64,000 bases of DNA from Muribaculaceae bacterium Isolate-104 (HZI) (GTDB lineage: Bacteria; Bacteroidota; Bacteroidia; Bacteroidales; Muribaculaceae): positions 62,001 through 126,000 of the forward strand of contig RIBJ01000030.1 in NCBI GenBank assembly GCA_003762715.1. Direction: 5' to 3'. How positions within the stretch are numbered: the first letter of the stretch is position 1; each line of letters begins with the position of its first letter. Shown piece after piece: positions 26,071 to 32,842 of the stretch. The notes beneath the pieces are model-generated. The model was not told the DNA's origin. It saw nothing but the letters and a program-made list of their open reading frames with translations, and did no database searches. A program made the translations under genes and the position numbers.

Positions 26071-26205
26071 ATGGGAGATATAGTAAAGGCATTTCTGTAC
26101 ATTGTGACACTGCGCTGGCTGTTCAATGGCGGCTGCAAGACGCTCATTACAATACTGATTCTGTTGATATGCACAATCATGTATTTCACCGGCTCTTTTG
26201 ACTGA
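26071..26205 (+). CDS. Tiny membrane protein
   Basis: This 44-residue protein has one clear transmembrane helix (about residues 24-40, TLITILILLICTIMYFT) preceded by an amphipathic N-terminal segment (MGDIVKAFLYIVTLRWLFNGG). It starts 6 bp after the preceding tiny gene and ends 7 bp before the preferred ATG of the channel-like gene. An alternative TTG start of that gene would overlap it. The tight spacing suggests coupled expression, and it could be an accessory subunit of the channel. Confidence 0.6.
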   Translation: MGDIVKAFLYIVTLRWLFNGGCKTLITILILLICTIMYFTGSFD

Positions 26206-26212
26206 AAACGGC

Positions 26213-27928
26213 ATGAAAGAGCAATTGCGGCGGTTCAGGCACAGCCTTGGACTCGTTTTTGATGACAACCTCGGCACCCGGCAATGGTACAACATTGTCG
26301 ACTGGGTCATAGTATTCATGATACTGCTCAGCTCAGTGGAGATATTTGTCTCCACTATGCCTGTCGGCGCACAGGTAATGAGGGTTCTTGACATAATAAA
26401 TGAAGTGACGCTGTGGTTCTTTATCATAGAAGTGACGCTGCGCATCTGGGCTGCTCCCGAGCAAAATCCCCGTTTCAGCGGACTCAGGGGGCGGCTGCGC
26501 TACTGCCTGACATTCTACGGGTTCATTGACTTTGTATCCACATATCCGTTCATAATACAGTACTTCTGTCCGCTGCCGCTGGGCGCTTTGCGCATTCTGC
26601 GTACCGCACGCATCATACGCGTATTCCGCATCACACGCTATGCGAGCAGTTTCAACCTTTTATCTGACTCAATAAAAGAGAAACGCAACGAACTCCTTGT
26701 GTCAATGCAATTTCTCGTAATCATAACATTCATACTGTCAATAATGATGTATGTGTACGAACACAATGCCCAGCCCGAAGTGTATCACAACGGATTCAAG
26801 TCTGTGGTGTGGGCGTTCGCACAGTACATCGGCGACCCGGGGCAGTTCGCCGACACTCCTCCTGTAACAGTTCCGGGACGGATAATAGCCTGTATTGTCG
26901 GTGTCTTGGGCATAGCCATTGTAGCGGTGCCGGCGGGCATACTCGGCGCGGGGTTTACCGAGGCGATTGAAAACCGCAACTATGCTGCAAAAGTAACGGA
27001 AAACTCGAATAAACTGCGCAAAGCGTTTCAACGCAAACTTGACCGTCCATCCGGTTTTCAGGTAGTGCTGCCGTTCAACACAGTTGCGTCTTTGCAGGCA
27101 AAGCTGAGCATGACCACGGACGAGATAGTCAATGCGGTTAACTCCGAGCACGCTCCCCATTTCCGTCTGGTAAATCTTGCCTCATCCGTGCCCGTTTCAA
27201 GGCAGTCGGCAGACATTATCGCTGTAGAGCATTTTGTTGTCAACCGGTCTTATGGATGCATGATTGACCGCGGCTCTGCTGTAACGATAGTTTCCCCGTC
27301 AAGCCACATAGATGTAGGCATAGGCAACTGGGCTTTTTATCTCGCAGCTATAGGCGGATTCAATTATATAAGCCGCGAAGTCGGCGACCGAGCCGACATT
27401 CAGTCATTTTACCAGAATGACGATCCTGAAACGGTTCCGGGTTTGTCCGAATACCTTTGCGACTTGCAAGAATTCCTGAGCCGTGACGGGGCATGGTCGT
27501 TTACAGTCCTTGTGTCAAGCGGGGCTCTCGAGCCGGAGTATCCCACTCATGTTCATTTCTGCATCGGAGGTAAAAAAGGGGATGCCTCAACCGGCGGACC
27601 GGGACTTTTTGTCAAGGATTCAAAGCGTTATGAAGCCCTGTACAACGCGGTGGCTGAGAGTGTTCACACCCGGTTCGGACTTGAACCCGACCACCAGGTG
27701 TGTTATGACACTTCCGGCAATCGCATTTACCTGAGGCGAAACCGGATGCCCAATGAAAACAATGTCATTGTGAGAATTGAGTGGGCAAAAATACTCTGGA
27801 GTCTCGACCGAATTCTGATAGCCAAGGCTTTTGCCGAAGAGATATGGCGCGCCATACTTGGCAAGGAGATGCCCGCGCCGCCGCCGGAACTCAAAAAGAA
27901 ACAGATCGGATTTGAGGGGTACCTGTAG
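26213..27928 (+). CDS. Voltage-gated ion channel-like protein with large unknown C-terminal domain
   Basis: This 571-residue protein uses the ATG at 26213, or a TTG at 26198. It has six transmembrane segments: S1 about 30-48, S2 60-80, S3 97-116, S4 124-144 with regularly spaced arginines (RILRTARIIRVFRITRYA), S5 161-183 and S6 223-248. The pore loop between S5 and S6 reads VVWAFAQYIGDPG (198-210) instead of the TVGYGD filter of potassium channels, so ion selectivity is open. Residues 270-571 form a soluble domain I do not recognise. It is the last and largest gene of the accessory run and could be its membrane effector. Confidence 0.75.
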   Translation: MKEQLRRFRHSLGLVFDDNLGTRQWYNIVDWVIVFMILLSSVEIFVSTMPVGAQVMRVLDIINEVTLWFFIIEVTLRIWAAPEQNPRFSGLRGRLRYCLTFYGFIDFVSTYPFIIQYFCPLPLGALRILRTARIIRVFRITRYASSFNLLSDSIKEKRNELLVSMQFLVIITFILSIMMYVYEHNAQPEVYHNGFKSVVWAFAQYIGDPGQFADTPPVTVPGRIIACIVGVLGIAIVAVPAGILGAGFTEAIENRNYAAKVTENSNKLRKAFQRKLDRPSGFQVVLPFNTVASLQAKLSMTTDEIVNAVNSEHAPHFRLVNLASSVPVSRQSADIIAVEHFVVNRSYGCMIDRGSAVTIVSPSSHIDVGIGNWAFYLAAIGGFNYISREVGDRADIQSFYQNDDPETVPGLSEYLCDLQEFLSRDGAWSFTVLVSSGALEPEYPTHVHFCIGGKKGDASTGGPGLFVKDSKRYEALYNAVAESVHTRFGLEPDHQVCYDTSGNRIYLRRNRMPNENNVIVRIEWAKILWSLDRILIAKAFAEEIWRAILGKEMPAPPPELKKKQIGFEGYL

Positions 27929-28011
27929 CACTACAGCGGGATGTGTTTACCCTATTGCAGGCTTATGACCGGTTTCATTGCCGATATTTGACAGCAAAAT
28001 GCGTCCGTTTT

Positions 28012-28197
28012 AGAAACTGTTTAAATTTAATTGTGAGGTTCATTGAGAGTATTTTAAGAGGTGTTTTTACGAGTCGAAGAGGGAGCATAGCGAGCTATGT
28101 GACCGATGAGACTCGGTGAAAACTCCCCATAAAAGACCTCAAGGAAGCCACAAGATTCACTATATAAATAATTTCGAATTAAATTTAAACAGTTTCT
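28012..28197. mobile_element. Palindromic MITE-like element, short form
   Basis: The element is 186 bp, bounded by perfect 21-bp terminal inverted repeats (28012-28032 and 28177-28197). An internal core at 28081-28106 contains GAGCATAGCGAGCTATGTGA and recurs in the element at 47158. It has no coding capacity. No clear target-site duplication was seen. Its right end supplies the region just upstream of the porin promoter. Confidence 0.65.
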
Positions 28198-28210
28198 TAG
28201 AAAATGGCTG

Positions 28211-28218
28211 TATCTTTG
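28211..28218 (+). promoter_or_regulatory. -7 box of putative porin gene
   Basis: TATCTTTG ends 8 nt before the ATG at 28227, giving a very short or absent 5' leader. The -33 region falls inside the right terminal repeat of the MITE-like element. Confidence 0.6.
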
Positions 28219-28226
28219 CACCCGAA

Positions 28227-30203
28227 ATGAAACACAAAATCACTTTACTGGCAGTTCTGCTGGCTGTTGTATTGCCCTCCTTTGCAAAGTCGCCGGAGAT
28301 AGCTCCTTCATACGCATGGAAAATGCTCCCTCCGCTCGGACTGCATGAACCCGCCACCATAGACACCCTGCTGTGCAACTATTATCTGAAATCGGTGCCC
28401 TCCGATGTGTCACTCGCGTGGGCTTCGACTGGCAATCTCGGCAGCCAGGGCATAAACATGATATTTTTTGACCGCCCCGGCATGAGCGATTTTTTCTTTC
28501 ACGACGCTCTTGCCCACTGGCTGCCCGAGTTGGGGAACCATACTTTTTACAACACCAGGATTCCGATGACCCTGCTCAGCTATAATTTCGGAGGAGGCAG
28601 AGACAACTCCCAGGACAGGCTCACGGGTGTGTTTTCCGGTAATGTGAACAAGAAGCTCCAGATAGGGGCAAATATTGATTACCTATATTCAAAAGGCAGC
28701 TACAACAATCAGGCAGACAAGAATCTGGCTTGGGGTCTGTCAGGCTCCTACATGGGCGACCGCTACGAACTGCAGGCGTTTTACAACCACTACAACCTGC
28801 TCAACAAAGAGAACGGCGGCATTACCGATGACCTGTATATCACGGACCCCGAGCTGCTGCAGGGCGGCAACGCGTCTATAAGCCCGAAAACCATACCGAC
28901 CAGACTGACAGCGGCGCACAACAGGATAAAAGGTCAGGAGCTGCTTATAAACAACCGCTATAAAGTAGGCTACTGGCAAGTGACTCCGCCAAACGACACA
29001 GTGCCTGACGATACTATCGAGCATCGCGAGTACATACCGGTGTCAAGTTTCATATGGACTCTTGATTACCGCAAGGCGCACCACATGTTTCTGAATCAGT
29101 CGCCGCAGGAGGCCCGTGAGTTTTGGCGAAACACATATCTCCGCGATGACGGCACCAATGACGTAACAAGCTACTGGTCGCTGAAAAACACCGTTGGAGT
29201 GTCACTGCTCGAAGGCTTTCACAAGTATGCCAAATTCGGTATCGCCGCCTATCTGACTCATGAGATAAGGCGCTATAATCAGGCGGTAGACTCTATTCCG
29301 CTCGGTGCCGACCGACCGGAAGGGCTGACACCCTATCCGTTTGATGTCAAGCTGGCGCCAAAGGCTACCGAAAACCTGCTGTGGGCTGGCGCGCAGCTTA
29401 CAAAACAGAGTGGCTCTCTGCTGAGGTATGATGTTACCGGACGCATAGGTTTTGCAGGTCCGGTTGCCGGAGACATTCATGTCAGCGGCAACGTGTCAAC
29501 CCGGTTCAAGGTGTTCGACGATTCTGTGACAATAAACGCATATGGAAATTTCTCCAACGAGGAGGCTCCGTATCTCATGAAGAATTTTGTGTCGAATCAC
29601 TTTATATGGCATAATGATTTCGGTAAAATACGCAGGCTGCGCCTTGGCGGCTGGCTGACCCTGCCGCACACCGGCACATATATCAACGCCGGTGTGGAAA
29701 ACATTCAAAACATGATTTATTTCGGAGAAAATTGTATGCCGGTACAGAACGGCGGTTCCGTGCAAGTTGTGAGCATGACTCTGAAACAGGATTTCAAGGT
29801 GGGTATGCTGCATTGGGACAACAGGCTGACATTTCAGACAAGCTCTGATGACAGGGTGCTTCCACTCCCGAAATTCGCGGTGTACTCCAATCTCTACCTG
29901 CTGTTTAAAGTGGCGCGGGTGCTTCATGTGCAGTTTGGCGTAGACTGCGACTACTACACCAAGTACTATGCTCCGGATTATCAGCCCGCCACCACTACTT
30001 TCTATAACCAGAGAGAAATAAAATGCGGCAACTATCCGTTTATGAACGCCTATGCCAACATGAAACTTGGCAAAGCCCGTTTTTATGTTATGTTCAGCCA
30101 TGTGAACCAGGGGCTTTGCGGCAACAATTATTTTGCCATGCCGCACTATCCGATGAATCCCCGCCGGTTTCAGCTCGGAGTGTCGGTAGATTTTGCAAAC
30201 TGA
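28227..30203 (+). CDS. Putative porin, Bacteroidetes outer-membrane beta-barrel
   Basis: This 658-residue outer-membrane protein has a cleavable signal (MKHKITLLAVLLAVVLPSFAKS) followed by many alternating amphipathic strands (YNFGGGRDNSQDRLTGVFSGNVNKKLQIGANIDYLYSKGSY and similar). It ends in a strand RRFQLGVSVDFAN. It matches the large putative porins common in Bacteroidales. The ATG at 28227 is chosen because it yields the signal peptide directly and lies just after the -7 box. An in-frame extension to 28116 would run back into the MITE-like element. It is followed one base later by a solute-binding-like protein, probably in the same operon. Cargo unknown. Confidence 0.85.
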   Translation: MKHKITLLAVLLAVVLPSFAKSPEIAPSYAWKMLPPLGLHEPATIDTLLCNYYLKSVPSDVSLAWASTGNLGSQGINMIFFDRPGMSDFFFHDALAHWLPELGNHTFYNTRIPMTLLSYNFGGGRDNSQDRLTGVFSGNVNKKLQIGANIDYLYSKGSYNNQADKNLAWGLSGSYMGDRYELQAFYNHYNLLNKENGGITDDLYITDPELLQGGNASISPKTIPTRLTAAHNRIKGQELLINNRYKVGYWQVTPPNDTVPDDTIEHREYIPVSSFIWTLDYRKAHHMFLNQSPQEAREFWRNTYLRDDGTNDVTSYWSLKNTVGVSLLEGFHKYAKFGIAAYLTHEIRRYNQAVDSIPLGADRPEGLTPYPFDVKLAPKATENLLWAGAQLTKQSGSLLRYDVTGRIGFAGPVAGDIHVSGNVSTRFKVFDDSVTINAYGNFSNEEAPYLMKNFVSNHFIWHNDFGKIRRLRLGGWLTLPHTGTYINAGVENIQNMIYFGENCMPVQNGGSVQVVSMTLKQDFKVGMLHWDNRLTFQTSSDDRVLPLPKFAVYSNLYLLFKVARVLHVQFGVDCDYYTKYYAPDYQPATTTFYNQREIKCGNYPFMNAYANMKLGKARFYVMFSHVNQGLCGNNYFAMPHYPMNPRRFQLGVSVDFAN

Positions 30204-30204
30204 T

Positions 30205-31029
30205 ATGAAAAAGCAACTGCATAGAATATCAAAGAAACAGATATCGCTGCTGACAGGGCTTCTTGCGGTAGCCGTTCTGCTGATGGTCGCGGCAAAGACA
30301 TGCTCTGCGCCAGGAGTGTATGACAGCCGTCACAAACCGAGTGGAGGCGACACAGTGGATGTGGCGATAGAGTATGGACCGTTGTCGCTGTACCGCTACA
30401 ATGACACTCTCGGCGGGTTTGCCTACGATTTCATAAGGCACATAGAGGCAAGTGCCGGGCTGCCGGTGAAGTTTCACCCCGTGATGACGCTCTCGGAGGC
30501 TCTTGAAGGCATAGACGAAGGCTATTACCGTATGGCTGTGGCAGCTATGCCTCTTAGCGCGAGTCTGAGCCGCAACTATGCTTCCACAGTGCCGGTTTTT
30601 CTTGACCGCCAGGTGTATGTGCAGATGCTTGACGATTCGGGCAAGGTGGAGGTCCGGACACAGCTTGACCTTGCCTGCCGTACCGTACATGTGATGTCAG
30701 GCTCGCCGGTGGCTGAGCGCCTCAGAAATCTCGCATCGGAAATAGGCGATACAATATATGTGGTGGAGGACAGCGAATATGGCAACGAACAGCTGTTTAT
30801 CCTTGCCGCAACAGGTGAGATTCCCGGAGCGGTAGTGACTGAACGTACGGCAAAGGCTCTTGCCGCCGACTATCCGCGCGCGGATATTTCCACAGCAGTG
30901 TCGTTCACCCAGTTCCAGAGCTGGCTGCTGGGCAGAAACGACACAATTCTTCTGCACCGCATCGACTCGATAATAGAGTCGGAGAAGTCAAAGCGCTTTT
31001 ACAAAGGGCTTGAGAAGCGTTATTTCTGA
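30205..31029 (+). CDS. Periplasmic solute-binding protein-like (family 3 / MltF-like), membrane-anchored
   Basis: This 274-residue protein has an N-terminal hydrophobic anchor (about residues 13-32) and then a type-2 periplasmic binding fold: DVAIEYGPLSLYRYNDTLGGFAYDFIRHIEASAGLPVKFHPV, MAVAAMPLSASLSRNYAST, VHVMSGSPVAERL and PGAVVTERTAKAL. This matches family 3 solute-binding proteins and the non-catalytic half of MltF. No ABC transporter genes or lytic transglycosylase domain accompany it, so it may be a sensor or porin partner rather than a transporter component. Its ATG is 1 bp after the porin stop. Its 3' end overlaps the convergent hydrolase gene by 10 bases. Confidence 0.8.
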   Translation: MKKQLHRISKKQISLLTGLLAVAVLLMVAAKTCSAPGVYDSRHKPSGGDTVDVAIEYGPLSLYRYNDTLGGFAYDFIRHIEASAGLPVKFHPVMTLSEALEGIDEGYYRMAVAAMPLSASLSRNYASTVPVFLDRQVYVQMLDDSGKVEVRTQLDLACRTVHVMSGSPVAERLRNLASEIGDTIYVVEDSEYGNEQLFILAATGEIPGAVVTERTAKALAADYPRADISTAVSFTQFQSWLLGRNDTILLHRIDSIIESEKSKRFYKGLEKRYF

Positions 31030-32390
31030 AACTTTGAAAGGTCTACGTCGATAGAGGCGGGGTACAGGCGGCGCGGGTCATGGAATTGCGCGCAGCTTTC
31101 GAGCATGTTGTCGAGCGTGCATTTTACCTTGCCGCAGAAAACCCGCTTGCCGTTCACTGTCAGTGTCACCGGTCTGTCAAGATTCACAAGGCTGCCGTTA
31201 AGGTACACTCTGAACTTTCCTGTTGTGGCGGTAGTGTAAGAGCGGGCAAATTTCAGGGCTATGCCCCATTTGCTGTCGGTTTCGACGGTGGAGTAGTCCA
31301 CATTGCTGACGGTTATGTCCACATTGTTTCCGGTTATATTCATTTCGTAGCGGGTGCGCTTGTTGGCGGCAGGGCGCTCCATAACCTGAAGATTGTAGAA
31401 GCCGGTGCGGTGTATTCCGTCCATCTCGAAGTCTTCCCAGCTCACTTTTTTAGGGTAGGGGTTGCGCTTGAAAGCCGACAGCCAGGGGGTAGTCGGCCGG
31501 TAGTCTATTGCGTGTCCGTATCCGGGTATCAGTTCTATATTGTGAACATAGCCGGCGGGGTGCAGAGCCAAAAGGCTGTCAAACGCCTCCTTTGTGTAGC
31601 GGGTCAGCTTGTCGCGGTAAAATCCGAAATCGCGGTCGCCTGTGCGCAGCGAAAAAGCTATGTTGCGGCAGTTTTCGGCAGGTGCGTTGGCAAGCGGTTC
31701 TCCACCCGCCATTGGACCTGCGGCGGCAAGGTAGTCGGCATAGAAAGATGCGAGTCGCTGGCTGCCGTAGCCGCCTTCGCTGATGCCGAAAAAGTACACT
31801 CTGTCGGGGTCTATCTCTCCGCTTGCAAGAGCTTGCCTTAGAAGTTTTTCCCAAGCGTATTGCTTGCTTTTCTGCCACCAGCGGTACCATTCGCCGGTGC
31901 GTGGTATCTTAGGCACAAAGTAAACCGACGGGCTATCGGCGAATGTGCGGGCAAAGTAGAGTCCGTTGCTCCACTCTCTGTCGGGCGCTCCTGAGCCGTG
32001 AAGGTAGAGAAACAGCGGGTAGCCGCCTGCCGGCATGTCGCCTTTGCTGCCCCAGTAGTATTTCATCGTGGCGTCTGCCTCAAGATTTGCCGGAATTTTC
32101 CACTCTCCGCTGTCTCCCGAGGCTATCGGTCGGGGTGACGGCAATTTTTCTTCGTCAAGTTTCCTGTTGGCGTCAACCCATGCGCTCCATACAAGTGAGT
32201 CGGTTGCGGCAATGTCGGATATCTTTATTTTTTTGTCCGGAGAAAAACGGCTTACGTTATTGTTTTCCAGCACTGAAGAAAACCAGCGTGTGATGTCGGA
32301 TTTAAGATTGGCATCGCCGGATGTTGCCAGTGCCGGCATTGCTATTGTGGCAACTGCGCCACATATAAGCCATTTGGAGAATTTGTTCAT
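31020..32390 (-). CDS. Secreted alpha/beta hydrolase (esterase/peptidase-like)
   Basis: This 456-residue protein has a signal peptide (about residues 1-23). The alpha/beta-hydrolase core has an oxyanion-type segment YPLFLYLHGSGAPDREW (about 124-140), a nucleophile elbow GISEGGYG with Ser204, and the likely catalytic histidine in PGYGHAIDY. The region after the core (about 330-456) is beta-rich and may be a small accessory domain. Similar Bacteroidetes proteins are annotated as esterases or prolyl-oligopeptidase-like enzymes. The substrate here is unknown. The start at 32390 is preferred because it gives a clean signal sequence. It is convergent with the binding-protein gene. Confidence 0.8.
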   Translation of the reverse strand: MNKFSKWLICGAVATIAMPALATSGDANLKSDITRWFSSVLENNNVSRFSPDKKIKISDIAATDSLVWSAWVDANRKLDEEKLPSPRPIASGDSGEWKIPANLEADATMKYYWGSKGDMPAGGYPLFLYLHGSGAPDREWSNGLYFARTFADSPSVYFVPKIPRTGEWYRWWQKSKQYAWEKLLRQALASGEIDPDRVYFFGISEGGYGSQRLASFYADYLAAAGPMAGGEPLANAPAENCRNIAFSLRTGDRDFGFYRDKLTRYTKEAFDSLLALHPAGYVHNIELIPGYGHAIDYRPTTPWLSAFKRNPYPKKVSWEDFEMDGIHRTGFYNLQVMERPAANKRTRYEMNITGNNVDITVSNVDYSTVETDSKWGIALKFARSYTTATTGKFRVYLNGSLVNLDRPVTLTVNGKRVFCGKVKCTLDNMLESCAQFHDPRRLYPASIDVDLSKFQK

Positions 32391-32468
32391 TAGTCGGGTA
32401 TATAGTGTAATGATATGCAAAAATCAACAAAAAATCCGACTTCTGCAACCTCATTGCCCAAAATTGAG

Positions 32469-32499
32469 TTGACAGTTAGTGCGGATGTGGCTATATTTG
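32469..32499 (+). promoter_or_regulatory. Promoter of TSCPD gene
   Basis: TTG at 32469-32471 and TATATTTG at 32492-32499, separated by 20 nt, 25 nt upstream of the start. Confidence 0.65.
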
Positions 32500-32524
32500 C
32501 ACTCCATTTATCAAAATTGTAATT

Positions 32525-32767
32525 ATGAAGCATAGCTACAAGACTTGCGGCACATGTTCGCGGCAGATAGAAATCGAGGTCGAGGACGGAGTTATCAAAA
32601 GTGTGGAATTTATGGGCGGATGTCACGGAAATCTCCAGGGCATAGGCGCTTTGGTAAAGGGTCTTAAGCCGGAGGATGTGATAAGTCGCGTCGAGGGCAT
32701 AAAATGTGGCAACAAGCCGACTTCTTGTCCAGACCAGCTTGCTCAGGCGCTTAAAGAGATAGTGTAA
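32525..32767 (+). CDS. TSCPD domain-containing protein
   Basis: This 80-residue protein matches the small TSCPD family (TIGR03905-like). It has TCGTCSRQIEIEVEDG, GGCHGNLQGIGALVKG, and the name-giving segment near the C-terminus in the form TSCPDQLAQAL. Conserved cysteines (residues 8, 11, 33, 61 and 68) suggest metal binding. The same domain is found at the C-terminus of some B12-dependent ribonucleotide reductases. The stand-alone role is not known. It is monocistronic, with its own promoter and terminator. Confidence 0.88.
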   Translation: MKHSYKTCGTCSRQIEIEVEDGVIKSVEFMGGCHGNLQGIGALVKGLKPEDVISRVEGIKCGNKPTSCPDQLAQALKEIV

Positions 32768-32786
32768 GAGCGCTAAGAACTCTAAT

Positions 32787-32824
32787 AAAAAGTGCGTCAC
32801 AGCCAACGCCGTGACGCACTTTTT
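32787..32824. terminator. Bidirectional terminator TSCPD / htpG
   Basis: A perfect 14-bp stem (32787-32800 with 32811-32824), GTGCGTCAC core, ends in A5 and T5. It serves both convergent genes. Confidence 0.85.
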
Positions 32825-32842
32825 GTGTGTATGTGGATGAAA

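Noticed and set aside
21282-28226. Integrated phage or conjugative element around the accessory cluster
   Set aside because: No integrase, tRNA attachment site, structural phage genes or conjugation genes were seen; only the palindromic element at one side.
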